Shown here: positions 10,200-19,784 of the stretch, in pieces | Layout: the number at the start of each line of letters is the position of its first letter | Position numbering within the stretch: position 1 is the stretch's first letter | Assembly (NCBI GenBank): GCA_037447655.1 | Contig: JBBHKE010002856.1 | Span: 1-24,044, forward strand | Source: Zygnema cylindricum | Lineage: Eukaryota > Streptophyta > Zygnematophyceae > Zygnematales > Zygnemataceae | DNA length: 24,044 nucleotides | Reading direction: 5' to 3' | Notes under the pieces: model-generated | Databases searched by the model: none | The model's input: only the letters and a program-made list of their open reading frames with translations | What the model was told of the DNA's origin: nothing | Position numbers and translations under genes: made by a program

Positions 10200-11130
10200 A
10201 CTCCTTCTCCCTCTGCATATGGCGCGTCACTCCATTTACCTCTTCATTGCCTCCGCCCCTCCTACACGCTCCCTTTTCTCTCGAATCTATACATGTTGAC
10301 CTCCATGTTTTTTTATTGAGGGTTTCTAAAATGTGCTCTCTCACCTTTATGCCCTCTCCCTTTACCTCTCTCTCATACTTCCAATCTATCTTCATTCCCA
10401 CTCTCTTTCCCTCTCTCTTTCTCTCCCTTCTCTCTCTCTCTTACAAACTCCTTTTCCTTCTCTTTCTCCCTCTCTCTCTCCTTTTCCCTTTCACTCTCCT
10501 TCTCACCCTCTAGATTTGCCGCACTATCTCTATCCTCTCCTCTCCATCTTCCTACTCTTCGGATCTGTCGCCATATCTCTCTCTCTATTATTTTGTCATT
10601 TTATCTTCATGCTATTATGTTTTTTAGGGTCATTCAATCTCTCGTTTTTGTATTGTGTGTTTTTCTCTCCCTAATGGTAATCGGGTACGAAGCTGTATCG
10701 TCGCTGAATGGAATGTATTACTATATTTTCATTTAACGACAGTAACGCGTCGTCGCTGAATGGCATGTTTATTTTTCCGTCCTCTTCTACCTATCTTGTC
10801 GATTTTTTCCTTTTTCCCACTCCCCCTCTCCCATTCCCTCTCCCCTTCCCTCGATCTGTCGTTATCCCTACCTTTCTCTTCCCACTCCCTTATCTACTCT
10901 CTCTCACTCCCTCTCGCTTTCCATTTCATTTTTCATATGCCGCATTACTTTCCTCTCTCTCTCCCATTCCCTCTCCCCATCCCTTGATTTGCAACTATCT
11001 TTCCCACCCACATTCCCTTTTCCTCTCCCTCTCCCTCTCACTCTCTTCTCTGCCGCACTACCTCCCTCCCCCTTTCCCTCTCCCTTGCCCTCTCCCTTTT
11101 CCTCACCTTTCCCCTCTCCCTCTCCCATGA
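10200..11130. repeat. Pyrimidine-rich low-complexity region inside the transposon
   Basis: The plus strand is dominated by CTCTCTCCC, CCTTTC and CTCCCTCTC runs, interrupted by ordinary sequence around 10560-10790, which contains two palindromes. All three plus-strand frames stay open by composition and give Leu/Ser/Pro/Phe strings, so I do not call genes here. Confidence 0.8.
10686..10767 (+). repeat. Palindrome pair A (GCGACGA/TCGTCGC family)
   Basis: Two sites end with the identical 14-mer TCGTCGCTGAATGG, at 10698-10711 and 10750-10763, exactly 52 bp apart. The left arms are partly decayed (TACGAAGCTG; TAACGACAGT), so these are the most worn members of the family. Confidence 0.75.
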
Positions 11131-11770
11131 ACTTCACCATTACAAATACACGTTTAAACTAACTCCGTTGTTTTATTTTTTTCTTTGTTGTAGGCTCAGA
11201 ATTTTAGTGAGGAAGCTGGTTGTGATGGAGGAACAAATGCATGGATTGGGGACATGTCATCGACTCTTCTTTAGTGCATTTAATATTAGAACTTCCAAAC
11301 AAATTTGTACATGGCTTGTAAAATATTATTATATTACCATAGTTTACACAGGATACTTCTCAGGTGCGATGTACATTTCGTTAATGTAGACTAATATTTT
11401 ATTTTTATTTGAAAAAGACGAATTGGGTAGTACATATTATAGTTTTTTTACGGTGTACCTCATTGTCATTCTTAGGGAAAAAGAATTGAATTTATATCCA
11501 AGTGTATTTTTGAATATTTTTTAAAATTGTAAATCATTTTCACTTTGTTGCAATGACGGGTGCTATGATTTTATTGCTCTATGTTTTGTAAATGATAAAC
11601 GATACATGCCATGAAGTTTGTGAACACCCATAACTATTTTGGTTGACAAACGTCTGATTGTTCTCTCTCACTATTTTTATTTACAGTTGTCATCCTTTTT
11701 TCATTTTATTATATATTTTATCTCTGTAATTCTCTCTTTTTACTGTCTATCTGTCTCCCTAGAGTTAATT

Positions 11771-11845
11771 AGCGACGAGACTGTCTCGTCGCTGGATGGT
11801 ATGTGTTGCTTTCTTGCCAGTCAACGACGAGAACGTCTCGTCGCT
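11771..11845 (+). repeat. Palindrome pair B
   Basis: Site 1 (11771-11793) has perfect 11-bp arms, AGCGACGAGAC and GTCTCGTCGCT, around a single T. Site 2 (11823-11845) has CGACGAGA and TCTCGTCG around ACG. The right arms TCTCGTCGCT start at 11784 and 11836, again 52 bp apart. Confidence 0.88.
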
Positions 11846-12181
11846 CAACGCCATGTATGACTTTTTCACCATTCAGCACCGACATTGAGTCAACACAAGA
11901 TGTCGAGATCCATTTCTCCATCACATTATTATTTGTCCCCTAATTTTCATCTACGTTTACTTTTGAACTTAACCATAATAACCGACCATCTTGCCCTCAT
12001 GTCATCCGACTTAGGTTTTTATGTTTAATATTTTTTATTTTTCATTCTCAATTTTCCTATTCGTCTCTATCCCATTAATTTTATATATTTATGATCCTTT
12101 CCATGACATTTTCTCGTTGTTTCATATCACTGTTTGTCTTATCGTTGTTGTCTTTATGTCATAATATAATATATACAATCC

Positions 12182-12261
12182 AGCGACGATGTTGTGTCAT
12201 CGTTGAATGGTTTATTTCACATTCGGCCAATGGGCGACGACAATGTGTCGTCGCTGAATGG
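12182..12261 (+). repeat. Palindrome pair C
   Basis: Site 1 (12182-12210) is AGCGACGATG...CATCGTTGAATGG. Site 2 (about 12233-12261) is GGCGACGACA...TGTCGTCGCTGAATGG. The right arms start at 12197 and 12248, 51 bp apart. The TGAATGG tail matches pair A. Confidence 0.85.
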
Positions 12262-12460
12262 GAGCATGAAACTCCAAACATAGATACGAATTTACAAATT
12301 CACTTCAAATACATTTCATCCACATTAAAGGCCATTCAGGTATCGTAAACAATATGAAAACAGAAAATGAAAGAGGGATATATAATATTAAACGTGAAAG
12401 AAAGAAATACAATGTATACTGCATACTGCGATAAAAGAAAAGTAAATGTATTAACCTATT

Positions 12461-12549
12461 AATAAAAAAAAAAAAAAAAAAAAAATAAAAAAAACAAAAA
12501 AAAAAAAAAAAAAAATATAAACCATTAAAAAAAAAAAAAAAAAAAAAAA
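12461..12549. repeat. A-rich tract
   Basis: About 90 bases, nearly all A on the plus strand with a few T and C interruptions. It lies about 40 bp beyond the 3' end of the transposase gene, on which strand it is a T-rich tract, so it is not a poly(A) tail of that gene. Confidence 0.85.
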
Positions 12550-12588
12550 CACTATTAGTAAAAAGTTATGCAAACGGCCCATTATCCA

Positions 12589-14415
12589 TTATACCGCCAC
12601 TCTTAATAAAACCACCTCTCTAAAAAGTGTCTCATAATCACTGTTTTCCTCTAAGTCTTTGTCATGACTGGCTTCATCCTCTTGAATGTCGGCCTCTCGA
12701 AGGAGTTGGAGTAGATCCCGTGCAGGAATCGAAGGAGGTGGCACCTCGTCGCCGTCAAAATGATTTCGCCATTTCATAATTATGACTTGCAACTCTTGCG
12801 TAAGCATGCTCTCCTCCCATTTGCCCTCTTTTAATGACAATCCACACAGGATCAACGCCTTGCGTGCATATCCCATGCCATTTTTGTCCCTCATTTCGTT
12901 CACTAGCATATCGAATCGCGTGCCAACTTTAAGAAAAAGGCGTTCCCCGGTCCAACTAACTTACCAGACCATTTTTGCCCCCTAGGTAAAGACCACTTGT
13001 GGTTCTCTACCCCTTTCATCTTCCAATCTTCCCATTTTCTTGACCACACCTCTTTGATTTTAGAAATTACAAATGAATCGGCAGGTTGCACTAAATGCGT
13101 TGCACACGGAGGAAAAAAATGGAGTGTTGTTCTCTTTGCGCGTTAAGCTGTGTTTAATTCCTCGGACATGTTGTGACTGCCACAATTGTCCACAAATATA
13201 ACCTTTTCACGCCTATCGCGGTCTACTTGGTATGACCTCGGTTCTACGATCCATTGCGGGAAGACCGTCTTGTCGTTCCAACTTTTCCGCCCGGTACGGT
13301 AACAAACTCCTACAGAAGAGAGTGGGAAAAGATATTGAGTGAGGGAGGGAGAGAGAGGGCGACAAGTGTATAGGGAGAAATCAATATAAACAATATATCA
13401 CTCCATATATAATATTTTGGGTGTGGAGTACAAGGGAGATTAAGTGAGACAATAGAGTCAATATTTATAAGGAAAAAGATTTATATGGAAAGAAAAACAC
13501 CTGGTATGTCATCGTGGATGCCCTTGATCGGGTAATTACGGAGCTTGTTGGCGAAAATTAACAAAGGAGATTCAATTCGAGCGTTCACTTCGCCCGTGAG
13601 TTTAACCATCAAAGTCATCAACTCTCCACCTCCGGCAACATCCGCGTATTTAACCACCTCATCCCCGCGAAAACCCAACGTCTTTTTGTTATCCATATTT
13701 ACAATCACGTGGGTCTCGTCTATGTTTTCAATTAGATCCTCTTTGTAGCGACCTATAATGAGAATAACACATTAAATTGTAAGAAAAACACAACACATGA
13801 AAATAGGATGGTAGGGGAAACTACTTTCATTCGCTTATTTGCATTTATATCCGTAGATAATACAATTTAAAAAAACATATGTAACATATATTACATCATA
13901 TAGCAATGAGTTGTACAAATGTTAAAAAAGCTTACCTGATAAAAATCCTCTTTTTAATTCGCCCATGTGATATGCAACTGTTTTTTTGATGTATTCCTCC
14001 CTCTCCGGGCTTAATTGTAACTTTCCTTTTTGAGCCCTCGTCACAATATTGTGTTTTTCGCAAAACCGTTGAGTCCATCGTTTTGTCATTTTCATTTTTA
14101 TCTCATCACCCTTTTTGTTGATGAATAGTCTCCTATTCTCCTCCTTCATACGTTTAATGATATGAATTGCCATGTTCCCTACAATGGTTTGCGACATTTT
14201 CATACCCGCTTTCTTGAAGCGGTAAAACTCTTCCACCAATTTAGAGTGCACTGCTGTCACCCATGGAAATTCACTCCTCTCCCTACTTGGCAGTGCCTTT
14301 GTCACCACCACATTTCTTCGTCCAAATCTCGCAGACGACAAAATATGTGTCGTCGCCCGTATGTTTCTCAATGTCGCAACACGACCCTTCCACCTCCGAC
14401 TTGCTTTCTGGTATT
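12589..14415 (-). pseudogene. DDE_1 (pogo/Tc5-like) transposase, exons 2-4
   Basis: Three exons joined by in-phase introns: 14407 (or 14415)-13936, donor CAG|GTAAGC; 13752-13501, acceptor TTATAG, donor CAG|GTGTTT; 13309-12589, acceptor CTGTAG. Exon 2 starts KASRRWKGR and ends with a CENP-B-type helix-turn-helix (RWTQRFCEKHN, then QKGKLQLSP). Exons 3-4 form the DDE_1 catalytic core: Asp in NIDETHV (codon 13720-13718), Asp in FVDNCGSHN (13190-13188) and Asp in LVQPADSFV (13079-13077), the last two 37 residues apart. The C-terminal part (WSGKLVGPGNAFFLKL, YARKALILCGLSL) resembles, from memory, DDE_1 transposases known in oomycetes and other eukaryotes. Such enzymes cut and join DNA at terminal repeats. 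Defects: a TAA at 13145-13143 between the second and third Asp, and a one-base frameshift near 12925. The family call is firm. Confidence 0.88.
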
Positions 14416-14510
14416 CTGCAACGAAAAGAAAGGGAAACAAAAAACAAAAAAATACGTCAGTCCTAATTTATGTAAAAAAATTATATATATCATATTAAAT
14501 TTGGTTCATT

Positions 14511-14640
14511 GACGACCTGCAGTCGTCGCTAAAGTCATCGACCATTGTTGGTCGTCACTGGTTTAGTTATCTGGAGCCATTTTAAGACTCAGCGACGACA
14601 GATTGTTGTCGCTGATGCAGCGACGAGTTGATGACGTTGC
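14511..14640 (-). repeat. Palindrome cluster D
   Basis: At least three palindromes and one half-site lie between transposase exon 2 and the internal open region: GACGACCTGCAGTCGTCGCT (14511-14530), TCATCGACCATTGTTGGTCG (14535-14554, continuing TCACTGG), AGCGACGACAGATTGTTGTC (14591-14610, continuing GCT) and a CAGCGACGAG half at 14618. Spacing here is irregular (29 and 54 bp between right arms). Confidence 0.78.
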
Positions 14641-14769
14641 AATGTCAAACATACCACAAGTGACAAAAAAAAATGTTAAACAAGTAAGTGAGTGGGTGAA
14701 ACATGGGAAGTGATATAGTGGAGTAAGAGGTAGTAAAAAATATATACCAATTACCGTTTTTTTTTTTGA

Positions 14770-16666
14770 CAATGCCCGTGTGAGCCTCATCAATTGCTCT
14801 TGATCCGCTCTTATTTGTTCTTGTTGAGCCGCTAATTATTGAGTGAGTGCCGCGATTATTAAAGGCAAATCCTCTCCTCTCGGAGGTGAAGGTGGCCTAA
14901 ACGGTGGCGGAACCCTTTGTATTTCCCAAAGGCGAGAGCGTGGCACTCTGACATTGCGACATTTTTGCAATATCGTCGTACGAGCATCTCGGAGAGCAAG
15001 TACCTCGGGAGTTACTCGACAATATTTTAGGATGTCGTATAATCGGGGATCCCACGGATGATGATGACGTAGCAACTCCGGTACATTTACCCGAAAACCG
15101 TCCTCCACACGAAAAACCCACGTTATCCAGGGATCTGCCGGATCAAATTGCCTTATGTGGGCAAAGGTCGAGCCTCGGTCCTCAAGCGAGATAAATAGCC
15201 ATGTTGGATGTGCGGTGACATCGGAGGGGATGTCGAGAATTTGCGGAAAAGGATTCGCTTCCAGGTTTAGGGCTCGGGGTTCACCATACCTCCAATGTTC
15301 CGACCATTTGGCAACCGGAATATAATGTTCGGGTCGAGGCACGAAACTGTCCATTTCCACCCCTCCCGAAGGAGGAGGAAAATACCAATCGGGATGCTCA
15401 ACCGGGTATGGAGGTTGAGGATGCGGAGGAGCCATTTCAATGGCTCTCTCCCTAGTCGGCGTGGGAGGCGCCCCGAACACGTCGTCGTCATCATCAAATT
15501 CCCCCTCACGTTGCTTTTCCTCACTATCCGGGGTTTGTTCGTCCTCGGTGGTGGGATCATCTTCGTTTTTCCACACCACGATATCGGTGGGTTCCAAACT
15601 TCAGGTTCGGGCTTGTCTTCCGGCGGTTCTTCACCATCCTCGATGCTCTCGTCGCTATCCGAAGACGAGGGGACGTATAATTTGTCATTTTCATCTTTCA
15701 CTTTACGCTTACCCTTTGCTATCTCTTTCTTCCTAACTATCTTTCTCCGTGCTTCAATCCCCCCACCTTTCTCGACCGTCGCCTCTCCCCCTACTCCTTC
15801 CTCCTCCACCGTCTCACAAAACCCTATGATTTTTTTTTTTATTATCCTTTTTTTTCTACCTAATCTTCCCCTAACCTCACTCGACCCACCCTCTTCAACC
15901 GTCGCCTCCTTTCCCTTTCTTTCCTCTCCTAATTCTGTCTTCCCCTCCCTCTCCTCACTCAACAACTTCTCTTCCCTAAAACCCCCATTTTTTCCTCTTC
16001 GTCGCCCTCATCAAAAAGTATTAATTTTATTTTTCTTTTTTTACATTTTTTCTCTACCTTTTCCTGTGCCTCACTTCACTCACCCTCTTATACCGTCTCC
16101 TCCTTCTCCCCTCCGTCTACACCCATTACCGTCTTTCCACCCTCCTCTAATGGAATTTTTTCTCCCCTATTCATCTCACTTTCTACCGCCTTCCCCCTCC
16201 TCACATCAACCGATTCACCCCTTTCCTCCCTTCCCTCCTCCGGTAAAACCCCCTCCTTTGCTACCTCATCCAAATTTTTCTCTTCCCTTCCTCCCCCAAC
16301 CGGTGTCAATCCTTCCACCTCTACCTCTTCTCTCGCCTCCCTTTCATAATCCCTCCCCTCCGCCGGCACCCAACCGATTTGTACCAAAGTGGCCGCCTCC
16401 CTTTCTCTCGCTAATTCCTCCGCGGTTCCCCTTACTCCTATCACGGTTTTTGGGCCATGTCTTTCCCTCTCTACCCCCCTCGGCGATTGCCTTTCCCTTG
16501 TGGGGTTTTCTCTTGCCACTCCTTCCCTTCGTACCTCTTCCCTTTCTACTCTTGGCCGACGTCGTAGATTACGCCGAGGTAATGGAGGGTAGCGACGACG
16601 ATACGGTAAAACACTACGTTGTCGCCTATACGACTGGCTGCTGCCCTCGATGTATATTAGCCACAC
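14770..16666 (-). pseudogene. Unrecognised accessory open region of the transposon
   Basis: I do not recognise this protein. It is read in three successive frames (16666-16088, 16007-15600, 15597-14836), so at least two frameshifts have broken it. A TAA at 14836 also cuts off a further coiled-coil stretch (LAAQQEQIRADQEQLMRLTR) that stays open to about 14770. The first part is Arg/Glu-rich and starts near an Arg cluster (YRRRYPPLPRRNLRRRPR). The middle is Lys/Glu-rich with an acidic segment (SSSDSDESIEDGEEPPED). The last part is Pro/Trp-rich (HPDWYFPPPSGG, KWSEHWRYGEP, HPWDPRLYDILKYCRV) and looks folded. It lies inside the transposase's first intron on the same strand. A DNA-binding or helper role for transposition is only a guess. 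It may instead be an alternative 5' exon: a possible donor CG|GTAATT follows at about 14755, but it is one base out of phase with the exon at 14415. Confidence 0.55.
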
Positions 16667-17309
16667 GTGACAAAAAAATGAAGGAGAAAAGTCATCTACA
16701 CAAAAGGACGAGAAAACACAGTAGTTTGTCTTGAAAATTAAAGGTCGTACGTAAAAAGAACGTATGAGGTTTTAACGCATTCTATGTGTTTGATATATAC
16801 TTGCTGAATGTATTGTTCGCGACGGCACGAAGTCGTCGCTAATCCAGTGAATTTGATCATTCCAACAGTGTGACGATGAAACGAAATTAGGAGATGTCGC
16901 GGCTCACTACTTAGAAGTTTCCAAGAGTGGCAACGACGTGCAAAATACACTTCCAAAATGTGTGGTTCACGTTAAAGGAAAATCGACTTGTTTTTATTTT
17001 TTTTGGAAAATCCAACAGTGTGACGACGAAACTGAATAAAAAAATCACGCGGTATAATGATTCCGCGATTCCAACAACGAGACAAAGACAAAGCCTCGTC
17101 GACCATACAAAAGTTCATATTTATTGTACTAACTAAAGACACAAAAATATATTATGCTCGCTATTATACTTCGTCATTTTTATCGTTGTCGCGACGACGA
17201 ATTGTCGTCGCCAATTTGATTTCTTCATCCACGCGTCAGCGCTTCGATGTGGCCGCCTGCTAAACATATCAGTATGTTACAACCACAAGCGACGACACGT
17301 TGTCGTCGG
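16591..17309 (-). repeat. Palindrome cluster E
   Basis: Members are GCGACGGCACGAAGTCGTCG (16819-16838, continuing CT), GCGACGACGAATTGTCGTCG (17191-17210, then C; 8-bp perfect arms) and CGACGACACGTTGTCGTCG (17290-17308; 8-bp perfect arms around CGT). A wider-spaced pair, AGCGACGAC (16591) with GTTGTCGCC (16618), lies inside the accessory open region. A degenerate direct repeat starting TCCAACAGTGTGACGA occurs at 16861 and 17011, exactly 150 bp apart, with GACGA half-sites in it. Confidence 0.8.
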
Positions 17310-17509
17310 TGTTTCACGACGGTGCACGAGGATCCAACAAAACAACATTAAGAAAATGCGGTGGGGGCGAGGAAAAAATATATATAAATTGAAACGAACA
17401 CATAAAGGTAGAGGTAAACAAAATGTCACATTATAAGCGAATACTATATTGAGACACACAATGTAAGCAGCCGTAAAAAGTCATATAAGGTAAGAATAAA
17501 AAGGTAATA

Positions 17510-17917
17510 TTGCTTAATTGTATTATATTCGCCCGTAAAGTGTTTCGAAAACTTGTTGAAGGTCCTCGGTATAAGGCACTCCTTTCTGTTTGCATTACAA
17601 TCCGCAATCATCCAATTGATTACACGAACGCGTGCAGCCTTTGTCGACACGTGTTGGAGCTTGCGTCTCACCACCGGGCTGATACCGTGGTCCACACGCG
17701 GTGAGTCTGGCGGTGAGTCCGGAGGTGAATTTGGGGGTGAGCCGAAATCGGACCCACCATCTTCCATGAGGGTGTCATCATTTTGTGATCCCATCCCTTC
17801 ACCTGCCTCTCCCTCTCCCTCTTTCCCACCCCACTCCATCTCCTCCTCAAACGGATGTGGGAAAACTACAGCGGGAGCACTGGATTTCGCCGCAAAAAAG
17901 GTGGTAATGGGCCACAT
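17510..17917 (-). pseudogene. Probable first exon of the DDE_1 transposase
   Basis: The open frame begins with ATG at 17917. It has an acidic, Gly-rich start, a Ser/Pro run (GSPPNSPPDSPPDSP), then ARVRVINWMIADCNANRKEC and LIPRTFNKFSKHFTGEYNTI ending KQ. The last part looks like the N-terminal helix-turn-helix that in this family leads straight into Q-KASRW-W; the downstream exon at 14407 indeed starts KASRRWKGR, in the matching phase. About 136 codons fit before the junction at 17510. No GT donor exists there (the sequence is CAA|TATTAC), so the splice site seems lost. The intron would be 3.1 kb and holds the accessory open region. The link between the two exons rests on family resemblance recalled from memory. 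Confidence 0.6.
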
Positions 17918-17919
17918 AT

Positions 17920-18957
17920 TTTCTTAAGATAGTTACAGCAACTGGTCAAAGATAAATATGAAGCAACAAATATAAGATGCAACAACAAAGGTAGATGCGA
18001 AGGGAGGAAAAACAGTGGCATTGTCGGAGTTAAAGACGAGTATACATAGGAAGGGAAGGGAATCTCTTGTGAAAAAAATGAGGGAAAAGCTTGGCCAAAA
18101 TTTGAACATTCAAAATTTTAAATCAAATATTTTGTTTGAAAGTCAAATATTTCGATTTTAAAAACGACATGGTGATAGCGGGAAAGTTTTAAAATTTGCG
18201 TCAATTTTCAACGTGAGAGTATGCACAAGGCGTGGGAAAACATGGCTGCTCATTGAATGTACGGATCTTTCTTGGAAAGGCAGCGGGTAAGACAGGCGTG
18301 TTGTGTTGCACCGTAAAAAAAGCCATAATGTTTGCGTGGATAAAAAATCGGACAGGTGTAATCTTTGGCGGCCAATCACGTGACGTGAATTATTATTTGG
18401 TTGGTCATTATGTACTTTTTGGTTCATTTTAGTGTCAACATTTACTCTAATACAAGAAAACGTTGACGTTAATACAGGTGAGACGTCTGAAAGACAGACG
18501 AGGTAACACACTTATTACAATTAAGACACGTATCAGCATACTTAACTCTAATAAAACTACCCAAAAGGGGCGTTATTAGAATACATGAGATACCGACGAA
18601 CGGAACTACGGCCATACGTCCAAGTTACGCGTAGAAATGGCATGGCGTGTTAACCCTTTCAGTAAACGTTAAACAAAAAAAAATGTAATTAAACTTTACG
18701 TTATGCGGTATAGCATTGACACGTAACCGCCGTAAAATTGTCTCATCGGTACGGATACTCGATTTGGCGCCGACGTACAATTTTTAGGTTTTTGTACGGT
18801 TACACATATTAATGTGCATAATCGTACGGAGAATATTCCATTTTTGCTGTCCCCAAATTAGCTTTAACGCCGAAATTGGAATAAACCTTTTTTTTTAAAT
18901 TTTCAAATTCTTAATTAGCATCAATGACGGTATATTTACTTCCACACTATCTAAACT
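17920..18957. other. Right-hand non-coding part of the transposon
   Basis: No gene is seen between the first transposase exon and the right terminal repeat. It should hold the transposase promoter. AT-rich, with TTTAGTGTCAACATTTACTC facing GTTGACGTTAATACAG at about 18427-18476 as a loose inverted pair. Confidence 0.5.
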
Positions 18958-18982
18958 TTGACACTAATAACGATGCGCGGTG
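18958..18982 (-). repeat. Right terminal inverted repeat of the 9.7-kb element
   Basis: TTGACACTAATAACGATGCG then CGGTG, followed by TA at 18983-18984. It is the inverse of 9283-9307 with one mismatch. Confidence 0.88.
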
Positions 18983-18984
18983 TA

Positions 18985-19782
18985 GTGTTGTGTATCGGTA
19001 AAAAAAGAATTATCACGATAACACCGATACCGATAGTTATCGGTTATAGAACGGTCAGAGGTCCCGATATATCGGTCCGAGACCAAAAAATTCTATATCG
19101 GTGATAACTTAAAAAAATATAGTATGCATACAATAGTACTTTATAATATACTGTATTATATGATTTACTTTATATAGCGTGGTATGCCACGTGTAAGAAT
19201 TTTTTCCGTACGATGCTTAACTGAAATTTATTATGGATAGTGCGGCACATAAACGTTGACAAATTTAAAATTATAGTTTGTAGTTCTAAAATTATAGTAC
19301 CGAAACGAAAAAAATAAATTACATTGTAAATTTGTAAAATCAAACTTTTTCGAAAACTAGACGAACAGACGAAAAAAGCAGACGAACAAAGCTGTCAAAT
19401 TGCCGCCATTAATTGCCATTTATAAAAAAATAACAGTCAAAAGGACATTCTGGAAGGGGTACCCAAGTAAAACCCCCTTAAATTATAAATAATGAAAGAA
19501 ATATCGCGATTTTTTATCGAAATCGGGGGGAAGGGGGTCTGCGGCGAGTCCGGGGAATAACAAGTACACTTGAGTGTACTGGCCGTACATTTATCTGTAC
19601 AGTCCGTATAGATATCGCCAATAGTTATCGATATCGGTGTTATCGCCGATAATAACCGATAAATATCGTGTATTTATCGGCGATAACACCGATCACGATA
19701 TATCGTACCAATATATCGATTATCGGCTACCCGGAAAAAGACCCATATAGATTATCGACAAATCCTTACCGATACACAACAC
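18985..19782. mobile_element. 798-bp non-coding TIR element abutting the large transposon
   Basis: GTGTTGTGTATCGGTAA at 18985-19001 is repeated inverted and perfect at 19766-19782. TA flanks both sides (18983-18984, 19783-19784), the left TA being shared with the 9.7-kb element. Subterminal DNA is packed with ATCGGTGATAA / TTATCGGCGATA-type words in both orientations. There is no coding capacity, so it depends on an enzyme from elsewhere. If the TA is counted as part of the ends (TAGTGTTG...CAACACTA), they resemble hAT termini, but I see no 8-bp duplication, so the superfamily stays open. Confidence 0.82.
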
Positions 19783-19784
19783 TA

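Larger units (their letters stand above)
9283..18982 (-). mobile_element. 9.7-kb pogo/Tc5-like DNA transposon
   Basis: The ends are 25-bp terminal inverted repeats: CACCGCGCATCG(C/T)TATTAG then TGTCAA at 9283-9307, and the inverse at 18958-18982, with one mismatch. Both are flanked by TA (9281-9282 and 18983-18984), the target duplication of the pogo/Tc1 group. Inside, on the minus strand, are a DDE_1 transposase with a CENP-B-type DNA-binding domain (12589-14415 plus a first exon at 17510-17917), a second degraded open region (14770-16666) and dispersed GCGACGA/TCGTCGC palindromes. That the two ends belong to one element is inferred from their near identity, the TA pair and the enclosed transposase. 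The copy is probably no longer autonomous because the transposase is broken. Confidence 0.82.

Noticed and set aside
10130-11130. Overlapping plus-strand frames in the CT-rich tract
   Set aside because: All frames are open at once and give low-complexity Leu/Ser/Pro; a composition effect.
10686-12261. Regularly spaced repeats considered as a CRISPR array
   Set aside because: The repeats are palindromic, degenerate and only in pairs, and the window has plant genes and introns; not CRISPR.
15295-16734. 479-codon plus-strand open frame
   Set aside because: It is the antisense of the minus-strand Arg/Glu-rich accessory region. Its Pro/Ser/Phe/Leu strings follow from the CT-rich strand composition, and no domain is seen.
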